Shown: piece after piece, positions 53,076 through 63,417 of the stretch
Position numbering within the stretch: position 1 is the stretch's first letter
Layout: every line of letters starts with the position of its first letter
DNA from: Paenibacillus sp. FSL K6-0276
Lineage (GTDB): Bacteria > Bacillota > Bacilli > Paenibacillales > Paenibacillaceae
Direction: 5' to 3'
NCBI RefSeq assembly: GCF_037977235.1
Contig: NZ_CP150276.1
Location: forward strand, 3,720,001 to 3,784,000
Length of the DNA: 64,000 nt
Program-made: the position numbers and the translations under genes
The notes under the pieces: generated by a model
Databases searched by the model: none
The model's input: the letters and a program-made list of their open reading frames with translations, nothing else
What the model was told of the DNA's origin: nothing

Positions 53076-54350
53076 TTAGCCGCTTATCAAACGTAAAATA
53101 TCATTATACGTAACAGCAATCATTAATAAAAATAGCAGTGCAAATCCAACAAAGTGAACCATACCTTCACGACTCGGATCTACAGGTTTACCACGCAGTG
53201 CTTCAACACCTAGGAACGCCAGACGGCTTCCATCAAGTGCTGGAATCGGCAGAAGATTGAAGATCCCAAGATACAGACTTAGAATGGCAGCCCAGTAGGT
53301 AAGATACTGTATCCCTTGTTGAGCAATTTTGCCGGTTACCTCAAAGGTACGAACCGGACCTCCAATATCATCCATATTGAATTTATTGATCAATTGCTTA
53401 AAGCCCAGAAAGATAGCCTCTGTCGTATCGACCATAGCTTTACCTGAACCTGTCAACGTCTCGCCAATACCTGCTTTGCGTGTAGGTAACTCAGGTGTGA
53501 TACCTATTTTACCGCCTTCTTGTCCCTCCATGCTACGAGGAACGAGATTTACGTTTAGGGTCTCATCACCACGTTGCAGCGTCCATTTCATTTCTTTCCC
53601 TTTAGACTCCGAGGTCAAATTAATCATTTTTTGGTAATCAGAACCAATCTTCTCACCGTTTATGGAGACTATGATGTCACCCTTCTGCAACCCCGCCTCT
53701 TGCGCAGGCATTCCTTCAGAGACGTCGCCAATCTTAACATAAGTAGGATTCTCGACCGGAACACCAGCCATTTGTATATGGATCGCAAACAGTACAAAGG
53801 CTAACAGGAAGTTCATCACAGGACCCGCAACAATAGCCAGTGCACGTTGACCTACGGTCTTGCTGCCGAATTGGCGATCTTTGGGTGCAATTTGAGTCTG
53901 CTGAGTCCCTCTGATCATCATTGCTTGCGGATGAACATCATAAGTAGTAACTTCGCCATCCACATCTAAGCGGATCTGCAGATCATTTTCGAGATCGGTG
54001 TGTAGAGCCTCACCACGGATGACATTTTTACGTGTATCCAGTGCGTCCAGATAAATATTTTTTACTTTGTTATCCTGACCGAGTCTTACCGCAATGGTCT
54101 GCCCTGAGCCAATTTCAATAATTTCTGGATCTTCACCAGCCATCCGAGCATAACCGCCAAAAGGTAGTAAACGCAGAGTGAACTGTGTCTCATTCCGTTT
54201 ATAAGAAAACAGTTTCGGACCGAAACCGATAGCAAATTCCCTCACGAGAATACCGGCGCGTTTGGCAAAATAATAGTGACCCCATTCATGTACAGTCACC
54301 AGGACAAAAAACATGAGCACCGTTAATAAAACGACTTGAACCATTTCCAA
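53076..54350 (-). CDS. rseP: RIP metalloprotease RseP (RasP)
   Basis: The 424-residue site-2 protease has the zinc motif HEWGH (HExxH) in the first membrane helix, a PDZ domain (MPAQEAGLQKGDIIVSINGEK, about 215-235), and LLPIPALDGSRL with the third zinc ligand in the last helices. It cuts transmembrane anti-sigma factors and signal-peptide remnants. The start is set at TTG 54348-54350, about 9 bases after AAAGGGGG; an ATG three codons earlier abuts that site. Confidence 0.94.
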   Translation of the reverse strand: MEMVQVVLLTVLMFFVLVTVHEWGHYYFAKRAGILVREFAIGFGPKLFSYKRNETQFTLRLLPFGGYARMAGEDPEIIEIGSGQTIAVRLGQDNKVKNIYLDALDTRKNVIRGEALHTDLENDLQIRLDVDGEVTTYDVHPQAMMIRGTQQTQIAPKDRQFGSKTVGQRALAIVAGPVMNFLLAFVLFAIHIQMAGVPVENPTYVKIGDVSEGMPAQEAGLQKGDIIVSINGEKIGSDYQKMINLTSESKGKEMKWTLQRGDETLNVNLVPRSMEGQEGGKIGITPELPTRKAGIGETLTGSGKAMVDTTEAIFLGFKQLINKFNMDDIGGPVRTFEVTGKIAQQGIQYLTYWAAILSLYLGIFNLLPIPALDGSRLAFLGVEALRGKPVDPSREGMVHFVGFALLFLLMIAVTYNDILRLISG

Positions 54351-54497
54351 ACGTATCATCCCCCTTTAGGTGTAAGACCGAAGTATGTCCTCTTAATTTA
54401 TCATTATTCTCCGATCAGGCACAAGAGAATCAACTAACCCAACCTATTTTTAAGGCAAAGTAAGTATTTCCAGCTTAAAAAGAGATCTTTCTACGTT

Positions 54498-55637
54498 CTA
54501 CAGCGTTGCAGCCAGTTCTCGAACACGTCTATCACAGTACTCAATTTGTTCCAAATTCGGATTATCCTCATTCTCATGACGTTGTAGGACTTCCCCAATG
54601 ATCTCTTCAATGCGCAGAAATGGAATCTCATGACTCAAGAAACGAGCAACAGCGATTTCATTTGCAGCATTAAAAGCAGTAGTAGCTGTCCCTCCAGCTT
54701 TCCCACATTCCATGGCTAGCTTCAGCGCAGGAAATCGTTCATAGTCCATTTCTCGGAAAGTCAGACGCCCAACCTCAGCTAACGATAAACGCTGTGCCGG
54801 TGATTCCCAGCGTTCGGGATACGTGAGTGCATATTGAATTGGGACACGCATATCGGGATTTCCAAGCTGAGCAATAATGCTGCTGTCGCGGAACTCAACA
54901 TAAGAGTGAATGATACTCTCTGGATGCAATAGCACATTCACTTGTTCATAAGGAAGGCCGAATAGCCAATGCGCTTCAATAACCTCAAGCCCTTTGTTCA
55001 CCATTGTAGCAGAATCAATCGTTATTTTCGCGCCCATGCTCCAATTCGGATGACGAAGTGCATCTTCTACCGTTACATTCTTGAGTTGATCACGAGTGAA
55101 ATCTCGAAACGATCCACCAGAAGCTGTTAAAGTGATACAAGCAATATCAACAATATTCTCACCATTTAAGCATTGAAAAATAGCAGAATGCTCGCTATCA
55201 ATAGGTAACAACTTAACACCCTTACGATTAGCGAGTTCAGTGACGAGATGTCCTGCCGTTACCAAAGTTTCTTTATTGGCTAGCCCAATATGTTTGCCTG
55301 CTTCGATTGCAGCTAACGTTGATTGGAGGCCTACACTGCCCATAACAGCCGTTACGACCATTTCGGCATCTCCACCAGCTGCCACCTCTACAAGACCTTC
55401 ATTCCCGCTGTATAGCTCTATGCCAGCAGGCAGACTGGATCTAATCTCATCTGCCAATTCCTTTGTCGCAACAGAAACACGACGCGGGTTAAACCGGCGA
55501 ACTTGTTCCAGCAATAATGCTGTATTCGTTCCAGCCGCCAAGCCATCTACTTGAAAAGAGTCTGGGTGCATAGCGATGACATCTAGAGTCTGAGTGCCTA
55601 TCGAACCCGTGGAACCAAGGACACTTATTTTTTTCAT
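54498..55637 (-). CDS. dxr: 1-deoxy-D-xylulose 5-phosphate reductoisomerase
   Basis: The 379-residue protein has the NADPH-binding GSTGSIGTQTLDV at the start, GLANKETLVTAG, the metal-site DSEHSAIFQ, and ASGGSFRD and HPNWSMG substrate loops. It makes methylerythritol phosphate, the committed step of the MEP isoprenoid pathway. AAGGAGAGG precedes the ATG. With uppS and cdsA it forms the conserved lipid/isoprenoid block. Confidence 0.97.
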   Translation of the reverse strand: MKKISVLGSTGSIGTQTLDVIAMHPDSFQVDGLAAGTNTALLLEQVRRFNPRRVSVATKELADEIRSSLPAGIELYSGNEGLVEVAAGGDAEMVVTAVMGSVGLQSTLAAIEAGKHIGLANKETLVTAGHLVTELANRKGVKLLPIDSEHSAIFQCLNGENIVDIACITLTASGGSFRDFTRDQLKNVTVEDALRHPNWSMGAKITIDSATMVNKGLEVIEAHWLFGLPYEQVNVLLHPESIIHSYVEFRDSSIIAQLGNPDMRVPIQYALTYPERWESPAQRLSLAEVGRLTFREMDYERFPALKLAMECGKAGGTATTAFNAANEIAVARFLSHEIPFLRIEEIIGEVLQRHENEDNPNLEQIEYCDRRVRELAATL

Positions 55638-55657
55638 AGTTATACCCTCTCCTTCCG

Positions 55658-56461
55658 TTAATAGTAAGGCATAAGCGTTACGATATGTACGAATGGAAAT
55701 ACGATAATCCAGCTGTCACATCGATCAAGAATACCACCGTGACCTGGCAGAAGTGTGCCTGAATCTTTGATACCATACGCACGTTTATAGGCCGATTGTA
55801 CAAGATCTCCAAGCTGACCCAATACCGCACAAGAAAGCCCTATGAGCAGTGCTCGTCCTATCGTTAAGTGTTCAGGAGCAAAGATTGCAAAAACGATAGA
55901 TATCAGCATCGAGATCAGTACTCCACCAACCGCACCTTCCACTGTTTTATTAGGACTGATGGCAGGCCAAAGCTTGTTCTTTCCCATGCTTCTCCCAACA
56001 AAATAAGCTCCGGCATCGCTGCCCCATATGCAGAAAAGGAGCAAAAAAGTCCAGAACAAACCATGTCCGTCATCTGATGCACGAGCCATGGCCATATAAG
56101 AAAAACCCATTCCAATGTATACTATACCAGTAAACAGCAACGCTGTTACTCGAATATCCAATTTATTTTTAGTAAAAACTGTAACTAAAAGGAACAACAG
56201 CAGCAGAATCCAAATTCCTTGTTCCCACGAAAAGGGTGCAGAGATCCCAAGCAAATTCCAAGGGATCATGAAACTTAGAATGGCTGCATAACCAAGAACG
56301 GTAGAACCGGAAAGCGCAGGTATCCCTATCATTTTCACAAATTCATAAAACCCGATAAAAGCCATGGCAGTAAGTAACAACTGATATGGCCAGTTCCCTA
56401 ACACACATAAGCCTAAAAATAGTGCTCCGGCAACAATTCCGGTAATCAATCGCTGCTTCAA
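55658..56461 (-). CDS. cdsA: Phosphatidate cytidylyltransferase
   Basis: The 267-residue polytopic membrane protein carries the CdsA signature SAYKRAYGIKDSGTLLPGHG then GILDR near the C-terminus. It makes CDP-diacylglycerol from CTP and phosphatidate, feeding pgsA. The start is TTG (56459-56461), about ten bases after TAGGAGATG. It lies between uppS and dxr. Confidence 0.96.
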   Translation of the reverse strand: MKQRLITGIVAGALFLGLCVLGNWPYQLLLTAMAFIGFYEFVKMIGIPALSGSTVLGYAAILSFMIPWNLLGISAPFSWEQGIWILLLLFLLVTVFTKNKLDIRVTALLFTGIVYIGMGFSYMAMARASDDGHGLFWTFLLLFCIWGSDAGAYFVGRSMGKNKLWPAISPNKTVEGAVGGVLISMLISIVFAIFAPEHLTIGRALLIGLSCAVLGQLGDLVQSAYKRAYGIKDSGTLLPGHGGILDRCDSWIIVFPFVHIVTLMPYY

Positions 56462-56482
56462 AGGTTTCCATCTCCTATCAAG

Positions 56483-57250
56483 CTACTTCAGTCCACCATA
56501 ACGGCGTGTACGACGTTGATATTCAGCAACTGCCTGATGCAAATGCTCCTTATTAAACTCTGGCCAATACACATCAGTAAACCACAGCTCACTATAAGCA
56601 AGCTGCCATAGCATGAAATTGCTAAGCCGCATTTCTCCGCTTGTACGAATAAGCAAATCCGGATCTGGTAACCCACCTGATAACAATCGGCTATCGATTA
56701 GATCAGTCGTAATATCGTCAGGTGACAATGTCCCTGATTGGATGTCCTTACCAATGCTGCGCATGCAGTCCTCAATTTCTTTGCGTCCCCCATAATTAAG
56801 AGCAAAATTCAATATAAGTCCTGTATTGCCCTGTGTCCGGGAAATTGCTTCTTCCATAGCCTTTCGTGTATATGAAGGTAATGCATCTGTATCACCCATC
56901 ATACGTACTTGGACATTCTTCTCAATCAGCTCATCAAGCTCAATGGCTAGAAACTCCACTGGCAAGCGCATCAGATAATCGACTTCTTCCTTAGGTCGTT
57001 TCCAATTTTCTGTCGAGAACGCATACATCGTCAAAAACTCAACACCCAGTTCGTCTGCAGCGATTGTAGCACGTTTGACAGCCTTCATGCCATTCTGATG
57101 ACCCACAACGCGCGGCAACCCGCGTCGTTTGGCCCAACGCCCATTGCCGTCCATAATAACAGCCACATGCCGGGGAATGTTATCCGGTGAAATCTCGACT
57201 GGCTGTTGCCTGTCTTTACGGCTCAGCCACGCTTGAACCCGTTTGATCAT
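56483..57250 (-). CDS. uppS: Undecaprenyl diphosphate synthase (isoprenyl transferase)
   Basis: The 255-residue cis-prenyltransferase has VIMDGNGRWAKRRG (P-loop-like start with catalytic Asp), AFSTENWKRP, and LLIRTSGEMRLSNFMLWQ with the Mg-binding end. It makes the C55 carrier for cell-wall synthesis. The ATG at 57248-57250 is chosen because TTGGAGGAAA lies 6 bases upstream. Confidence 0.96.
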   Translation of the reverse strand: MIKRVQAWLSRKDRQQPVEISPDNIPRHVAVIMDGNGRWAKRRGLPRVVGHQNGMKAVKRATIAADELGVEFLTMYAFSTENWKRPKEEVDYLMRLPVEFLAIELDELIEKNVQVRMMGDTDALPSYTRKAMEEAISRTQGNTGLILNFALNYGGRKEIEDCMRSIGKDIQSGTLSPDDITTDLIDSRLLSGGLPDPDLLIRTSGEMRLSNFMLWQLAYSELWFTDVYWPEFNKEHLHQAVAEYQRRTRRYGGLK

Positions 57251-57286
57251 TTCCGTTTCCTCCAAGCTCTTATCAGAAAGAGACAA

Positions 57287-57313
57287 ACCCCACCATTAAC
57301 GGAGGGGCTTTAA
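57287..57313 (-). terminator. Possible terminator between frr and uppS
   Basis: On the minus strand AGCCCCTCC pairs with GGTGGGGTT with one internal mismatch, followed by TTTGTCTCTTT. It lies 16 bases after the frr stop. Confidence 0.55.
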
Positions 57314-57328
57314 GTCTCTAGAATATCT

Positions 57329-57882
57329 TTATACTTCCATAATCTCTTTTTCTTTGGATACAAGCACCTTGTCGACTTCGGCTATGAACTTATCCGTTGT
57401 CTTTTGAATGTCTTCCTGATGGCCACGGGACTCATCTTCCGAGATACCGTTTTTCTCCATCTTCTTAATATCATCGTTGGCATCACGGCGAATGTTGCGG
57501 ATCGCTACTTTCGCTTCTTCACCAAATTTCTTCGTTAGTTTCACCAAATCCGTCCGACGTTCTTCAGTCAGCGGAGGGATAGAAAGACGAATAATTGTGC
57601 CGTCATTAGCAGGCGTTAAACCGATATCCGATTTCATGATCGCCCGTTCAATGTCAGACATCGATGTTTTGTCCCACGGCTGGATTAACAGTGTCCGGGA
57701 ATCCGGAGTACTGATGTTTGCCAGCTGATTGATTGGAGTAGGGGAACCGTAATATTCAACTTGAATGCGATCTAGCAGTGATGTTGTTGCACGTCCTGCC
57801 CGCAATGTTGCCAAATCACGTTTCAGCGATGAAATCGCTTTGTCCATACGCTCTTCGGCATTTTTTTTGACCGATTGTGGCA

Positions 57883-57883
<1 letters not shown>
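57329..57883 (-). CDS. frr: Ribosome recycling factor
   Basis: The 184-residue protein is [25 protein letters not shown] at the start, [14 protein letters not shown], and [16 protein letters not shown]. It splits post-termination ribosomes with EF-G. The ATG overlaps the pyrH stop by one base (TAATG). AAAGGGAGTG precedes it. Confidence 0.97.
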
Positions 57884-58710
<827 letters not shown>

Positions 58711-58716
58711 CTATTA

Positions 58717-59367
58717 TTATTGATTAACTTGTGCCATAACTTCTTCAACAAAGTTATCCACTTTCTTTTCCAAACCTTCGCCTAGTTCAAAACGAGCAAA
58801 ACGACGGATCGAGATGTTTTCTCCGATTGTGCTGATTTTTTCGTTCAGCAATTGGGAGATCGTTTTGTCAGGGTCTTTAACGAAGGATTGCTCAAGCAAG
58901 CAATATTCTTCGTAATATTTACCAATACGTCCTTCAACCATTTTTTCAATGATTTTCTCAGGCTTACCTTCGTTCAAAGCTTGAGCTTTCAGGATTTCTT
59001 TTTCTTTTTCTACATCTTCTTGTGGAACTTCTTCACGACGAACATAACGTGGGTTTGCTGCAGCGATTTGCATAGCGATATCGCGAGCAAAGTCCTTGAA
59101 GGAATCTGTTTTACCAACAAAGTCAGTTTCGCAGTTGATTTCTACAAGTACACCAATACGGCCGCCAGCGTGGATGTAAGATTCTACAACACCTTCAGTA
59201 GCAATACGTCCTGCTTTATTTGCTGCTGCGGACAGACCTTTTTCACGAAGCAATTCTGCTGCTTTAGTGATATCATTATTAGCTTCTTCAAGCGCTTTTT
59301 TACAATCAAGCATACCAGCGCCTGTTCTTTCACGAAGTTCTTTTACTGCTTTTGCATCAACTGCCAT
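58717..59367 (-). CDS. tsf: Elongation factor Ts
   Basis: The 216-residue protein begins with the EF-Ts UBA-like domain ([21 protein letters not shown]) and contains the signature [15 protein letters not shown]. It exchanges nucleotide on EF-Tu. It has the short form common in Firmicutes. CTGGAGGGAA precedes the ATG. It follows rpsB. Confidence 0.98.
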   Translation of the reverse strand: MAVDAKAVKELRERTGAGMLDCKKALEEANNDITKAAELLREKGLSAAANKAGRIATEGVVESYIHAGGRIGVLVEINCETDFVGKTDSFKDFARDIAMQIAAANPRYVRREEVPQEDVEKEKEILKAQALNEGKPEKIIEKMVEGRIGKYYEEYCLLEQSFVKDPDKTISQLLNEKISTIGENISIRRFARFELGEGLEKKVDNFVEEVMAQVNQ

Positions 59368-59423
59368 TGTTTATTCCCTCCAGGTAATTGTCGTTTTCTT
59401 ACATTATTCAAGGCCTTTATCCT

Positions 59424-59470
59424 AAAAAAAGGGCAGTGAGAGGTTATCCACCTGCCAACCACCCTTTTCA
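59424..59470 (-). terminator. Terminator or attenuator between rpsB and tsf
   Basis: AAAAGGGTGG and CTGCCCTTTT can pair on the minus strand across an inner GGTGGATAACC stem, followed by seven T. Located 30 bases after the rpsB stop; partial read-through to tsf is expected. Confidence 0.7.
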
Positions 59471-59499
59471 TTTAAGTTCTTGTATGTGTTAGTCGCTAC

Positions 59500-60201
59500 T
59501 TAAGCAGTAGTTGTGTCTTCGCCTTGGTGAGCTTCAACAACAGCGTCTGCCATTTTACCAGTCAACAATTTCACGGCGCGGATAGCGTCATCGTTACCTG
59601 GAATTACGTAGTCGATTTCGTCTGGATCACAGTTAGTATCAACGATAGCTACGATTGGAATACCCAATTTGCGAGCTTCTGCAACTGCGATACGCTCTTT
59701 ACGCGGGTCAATGATGAACAACGCGCTTGGTAGACCTTTCATGTTCTTGATACCGCCCAAGAATTTCTCAAGACGATCTTTCTCTTTGCGAAGAAGGATA
59801 ACTTCTTTCTTAGGTAGAACTTCGAAAGTGCCGTCTTCTTCCCAAGATTCCAATTTCTTCAAACGATCAATACGTTTTTGGATAGTTTGGAAGTTAGTAA
59901 GAGTTCCGCCCAACCAACGTTGGTTAATGAAGAACATACCTGAACGTTCTGCTTCTTCTTTTACGGAATCTTGTGCTTGTTTCTTTGTTCCTACGAATAG
60001 GATTGTGCCGTTGTCACCAGCAACACTTTTTACAAAGTTGTAAGCTTCTTCTACCTTCTTGACTGTTTTTTGCAAGTCAATAATGTAAATTCCGTTTCTT
60101 TCAGTGAAGATATAACGATCCATCTTTGGGTTCCAACGACGAGTCTGGTGACCGAAGTGTACCCCAGCTTCTAGAAGCTGTTTCATGGAGATTACTGCCA
60201 T
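59500..60201 (-). CDS. rpsB: 30S ribosomal protein S2
   Basis: The 233-residue protein is S2: [50 protein letters not shown] and [20 protein letters not shown] (all present in order). The ATG at 60199-60201 follows AGGAGGTGTG; an ATG two codons earlier is too close to it. A promoter lies about 130 bp upstream, and the leader can hide the ribosome binding site in a hairpin. Confidence 0.98.
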   Translation of the reverse strand: MAVISMKQLLEAGVHFGHQTRRWNPKMDRYIFTERNGIYIIDLQKTVKKVEEAYNFVKSVAGDNGTILFVGTKKQAQDSVKEEAERSGMFFINQRWLGGTLTNFQTIQKRIDRLKKLESWEEDGTFEVLPKKEVILLRKEKDRLEKFLGGIKNMKGLPSALFIIDPRKERIAVAEARKLGIPIVAIVDTNCDPDEIDYVIPGNDDAIRAVKLLTGKMADAVVEAHQGEDTTTA

Positions 60202-60204
60202 CTT

Positions 60205-60324
60205 CACACACCTCCTAAGTTTGGTTTATTGTGTGTCTCCTCCGCCGTGCGTCATCTTTCAGCAAGACTTTCTTCAGAAGAAAGCACCCCTTGTCGAAAT
60301 CAACCAGCGTGTGTTTTAACACCG
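60205..60324 (-). promoter_or_regulatory. rpsB leader with hairpin around the ribosome binding site
   Basis: On the minus strand CACACA (60230-60235) can pair with TGTGTG (60205-60210), placing the AGGAGG in the loop. Upstream CTTTCTTCTGAAGAAAG (60268-60284) is a 17-nt palindrome. This could be a site of autoregulation by S2, but no known leader family was recognised. Confidence 0.4.
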
Positions 60325-60330
60325 TCAATT

Positions 60331-60359
60331 ACTATACCATATTTTATTAGTATATGCAA
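60331..60359 (-). promoter_or_regulatory. Sigma-A promoter of rpsB-tsf
   Basis: Minus strand -35 TTGCAT (60354-60359), 17-bp spacer, -10 TATAGT (60331-60336). Confidence 0.8.
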
Positions 60360-60362
60360 CGA

Positions 60363-61007
60363 TCATTGAAAACTTATTAATTTTTCAATGATGGAATCTA
60401 GACTCTCGTCTTTATTAAAGTTGTAAGAACCGGATTGTATTTTCTTGTTTATTTCATGTTTATTAGCAGCTTGAAGAAAAATTTCTTTATCCTTAATAAC
60501 CGCAGCCTTCTCCAAAATATCTGCTGTTTGTGTCAGTGTACTGCCTGAAGGTATACGAACGAAAACCCCTGCATTCGCAGTGACTTTAGGCTTATCCAGT
60601 GTAACAACAGATGGTGCAGTAGTGACCTCTGGCTTCTCAACAGTACCTTCTTTTGGCGTTGAGGGCTCTTTAGGAGGGATAACCTTATTGGGGTTATTAG
60701 ATACTGTAGGAGTTGCTACAGGAGCGGGAGAAGCCGCTACTGCAGGCTCAGAAGGTGCCACGTTCTCCTTACTTCCATCAGTAAGTCCGCCATTCTTCTG
60801 ATCTGGATCTGCATCTTCCAAAGCAGACTCATCCGAAGGGGATTCAGTAGATTCGTCGATGACCTTCAGGTTCAATTTCTCAGCACCTTGTAGAACTTGC
60901 TCCTTCGTGAGTGGGGCCGCTCCCCCTGATATCATTAATTGAAGCAGTAATGCTCCTGCTATTAGCCCTGTGCCAAGTCCGAACAAAAAAGAACGGTTCT
61001 TCATCAT
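60363..61007 (-). CDS. Membrane-anchored protein with C-terminal YceG/MltG-like domain
   Basis: The 214-residue protein has an N-terminal membrane anchor (FLFGLGTGLIAGALLLQLMI), a long Pro/Thr/Ser/Glu-rich disordered middle (about 45-145), and a ~65-residue C-terminal domain (FVRIPSGSTLTQTADILE to SLDSIIEKL) resembling the LysM-like start of MltG/YceG. The catalytic domain of MltG is absent, so it is probably a wall- or septum-targeting protein, not an enzyme. AGGAGGAATC precedes the ATG pair. It overlaps the swrB-like gene by four bases. Confidence 0.75.
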   Translation of the reverse strand: MMKNRSFLFGLGTGLIAGALLLQLMISGGAAPLTKEQVLQGAEKLNLKVIDESTESPSDESALEDADPDQKNGGLTDGSKENVAPSEPAVAASPAPVATPTVSNNPNKVIPPKEPSTPKEGTVEKPEVTTAPSVVTLDKPKVTANAGVFVRIPSGSTLTQTADILEKAAVIKDKEIFLQAANKHEINKKIQSGSYNFNKDESLDSIIEKLISFQ

Positions 61008-61582
61008 ACCGATTCCTCCTGTTTGGCGAGTTGCAGAATCAGTTGCACTTCTCCCCGCTGAAGTCCAGCCGTCTTGGCAATGGAGTCTATCGATTTGCCC
61101 TGCTCATGCAGTTCAAACAATCTTGGATATCGCAATTTAATAGAACTAATAGGTTTCGCTTTCATTTCTGGTTGTATTGAACTCTTCTCAGTTCCGTCAG
61201 TTGGGTCTCCGATCGACATATCTTTAACATACGAACCCTTCTCAACCGAAACTGCCAACTCTCTCAAGCTCTTCTCTTCGTCCGTTACTCGGGCCTCAAG
61301 TAATAAAGCGCTTTGTTGTAATTCTGTCAATTGACTCTGAAGTTCGCTAATCTGTCCTTGCATTACATTATGATTAGTTTGAGATTGCTGTTTAATACTG
61401 CTGACTAACTGTACCAGTTCTTCATTCTCGCGCTCTATGTCAGCCATATATAGCTCTAACGCAGCCTCCGTTTCTTTCAGGCTTTGCTGTTCTGCTTTTC
61501 CTTCCTTAACACGTGCCGGAAGTAGAAGGGCATAAAGAATAGCTGCGACACCTACTAGTACAATATACACCCATGGTTGCAA
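61004..61582 (-). CDS. swrB: SwrB-like membrane-anchored coiled-coil protein (DUF6115 type)
   Basis: The 192-residue protein has one N-terminal helix (WVYIVLVGVAAILYALLL), a coiled coil (about 25-110) and a C-terminal HTH-like segment (LFELHEQGKSIDSIAKTAG, about 153-171). In B. subtilis swrB lies between sigD and rpsB and helps flagellar basal-body maturation. Position and layout fit; sequence identity to SwrB is probably low. The start is TTG (61580-61582) after AAAAGGAGATA. Confidence 0.65.
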   Translation of the reverse strand: MQPWVYIVLVGVAAILYALLLPARVKEGKAEQQSLKETEAALELYMADIERENEELVQLVSSIKQQSQTNHNVMQGQISELQSQLTELQQSALLLEARVTDEEKSLRELAVSVEKGSYVKDMSIGDPTDGTEKSSIQPEMKAKPISSIKLRYPRLFELHEQGKSIDSIAKTAGLQRGEVQLILQLAKQEESV

Positions 61583-61621
61583 GTGCCTTATCTCCTTTTA
61601 CATATCAAATATAAATTCTTA

Positions 61622-61936
61622 TTAAAGACTCAGATCGATGCGTTGTCCTTTATACGGATGTTCCGCATCACGAGTGCTGGGCTTCGAACGTTTCTCCGAA
61701 GATGGATTCCCTCCAGAATGATGATTGCCTTTATCTCCGCCATCGCGCAAAGCGGATTCAGAAGATTCATCTACTTCAGAGCTTCGCATGGTCAATTCCT
61801 GGCTTTGTTTCACATTTTGCCCGGCCAGTTGATGCTGATCAATAGCGGGGCGTTGCTGAGATTCATTCTGAATCTTGCCCGCCTCCGTAGTCCGAGGTAG
61901 TGCAATTTGCAGTTCCACTGGTTTTAGGCTCATCAT
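61622..61936 (-). CDS. Small hydrophilic protein of unknown function
   Basis: The 104-residue protein is not recognised. It starts MMSLKPVELQIALPRTTEA, is Gln/Ser/Glu-rich and probably disordered, and ends HPYKGQRIDLSL. AGAGGGTT precedes the two ATG codons; the second (61931-61933) is better spaced. It lies between the fapA-like and swrB-like genes in a motility operon, so a flagellar or regulatory role is possible but only inferred. Confidence 0.7.
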   Translation of the reverse strand: MMSLKPVELQIALPRTTEAGKIQNESQQRPAIDQHQLAGQNVKQSQELTMRSSEVDESSESALRDGGDKGNHHSGGNPSSEKRSKPSTRDAEHPYKGQRIDLSL

Positions 61937-61984
61937 AACCCTCTTCTCACAAGTAATGGCCGGCCGCTAATGCTGCCCGCCCGA

Positions 61985-63388
61985 TTAATTGTATGGCGTT
62001 AAGGATATATCACCTTCACTATAAACAAACACAACTCGTTCTGTAGGGTCCTTTACAAATCGGGTATATCTGCCGATCATAATTTTGGAACCGCCATAGA
62101 TCGTTTTGATCACTTCAACTCTGGCTCTGCCTGTATCTTCTAGCATTCTTTCAATCTCTAGCACTCGTTCTTTAATTATTTTTTCCTCACGTTGATGAGA
62201 CTGTTTGGTAGCATTCAATTTAACGCGAAGAGCCACTTTATCCGCAGGCAGTTGACCGTTGGTTGCCAATTGATTTAATAGGTACAACGCTTTAGAGGTT
62301 TTGTCCTCATTTTCTAGCAACTGACGCAGTGATTGTCGTAGCTCATTAATCTCATTTCTGAGCTCAGGAACTACACCTACCTCAATCGAAGTCGCTGTGG
62401 ACATGGTATTGCCTATTGTACGTGCTACGACTCTTTCTCCAGACTGAACAGTTCCGCCAACAATCAGACCCTTAGCTCCGTTACAAAGAACATCCCTGCC
62501 AGCACGTATATTGGAATGCATAATGCTCTGGGATACAATTACATCTTCACCTGCTGTTACATTACCATCTTGAATGAAGGAGACCTTTACATTTTTCCCA
62601 GCGGTTACATGTCCTTTGTTATAGCCAATAATACCACCCGTAATTTCGATGGATCCACCAGAGATTAATTCTGCTCCTTCTACTCCACCAACTACACGGA
62701 TATCACCGGCGGACTTTACTGAGAATCCTGACAGTACGTTTCCCCGAATTACAACTGTACCTACAAAATCAATGTTCCCCGTGCTGTAATCCACATCACC
62801 ATTCACTTCATACACAGGAAACACATTGATTTTACCGCTATCGGTTAAAGTAACTAGACCGTCTATAGCGGCATACATTGAAGTTCCATTGTTATCAACA
62901 AGTACGTTCTTTCCGATTTTAAAATGAGCTTCCTTACCGACTTTGAAAGCAAGCTCATCACCAGTTACAGTCTTTCCATGCTTACCAGGCTGAGCAGGGA
63001 TAATTCTAGCTATCAACTTCCCTTTGAGAACGTTACGAAGCCGAACTAAATCCTTATAATCAACCTTACCATCCGCTTTCTCAAGCGGCTTGCGATCCTC
63101 TTCCAGATCAACAGTGAGCATAATTCGTCCATCGATTCCTTGCTCAGCAGGTTCACCTATAGCAATAGTGACTTTACTCCAAAAAAACTCCTCCGGATGA
63201 CTACAAATACGTTCAACAATATCACGCTGGATACCGTAGCGAATATTGTGACTATGTAGGAAGGGTTCCAATTCTTTAGGTGAGCAGGAAAAATTCTCAT
63301 CCTTTTTGGAGAATTGCAAATACGCGATCCCTTTGTCCTCCGAAAAAGTAATACTCAAGTACTGATTCAAAGCATTTTGACCGATCAA
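61985..63388 (-). CDS. FapA family protein (DUF342, bactofilin-like)
   Basis: The 467-residue protein matches DUF342/FapA: an N-terminal domain with PAQPGKHGKTVTGDEL, a beta-helix-like centre of regular repeats (GNVLSGFSVKSAGDIRVVGG, SGGSIEITGGIIGYN) and a C-terminal coiled coil (about 345-420). FapA proteins are polymerising or scaffold-like proteins often found beside flagellar and chemotaxis genes. The start is TTG (63386-63388) 7 bases after GGGGGAG. It directly follows fliA. Confidence 0.88.
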   Translation of the reverse strand: MIGQNALNQYLSITFSEDKGIAYLQFSKKDENFSCSPKELEPFLHSHNIRYGIQRDIVERICSHPEEFFWSKVTIAIGEPAEQGIDGRIMLTVDLEEDRKPLEKADGKVDYKDLVRLRNVLKGKLIARIIPAQPGKHGKTVTGDELAFKVGKEAHFKIGKNVLVDNNGTSMYAAIDGLVTLTDSGKINVFPVYEVNGDVDYSTGNIDFVGTVVIRGNVLSGFSVKSAGDIRVVGGVEGAELISGGSIEITGGIIGYNKGHVTAGKNVKVSFIQDGNVTAGEDVIVSQSIMHSNIRAGRDVLCNGAKGLIVGGTVQSGERVVARTIGNTMSTATSIEVGVVPELRNEINELRQSLRQLLENEDKTSKALYLLNQLATNGQLPADKVALRVKLNATKQSHQREEKIIKERVLEIERMLEDTGRARVEVIKTIYGGSKIMIGRYTRFVKDPTERVVFVYSEGDISLTPYN

Positions 63389-63417
63389 ATTTTGCTCCCC
63401 CTTGTCACCGCTAACGG

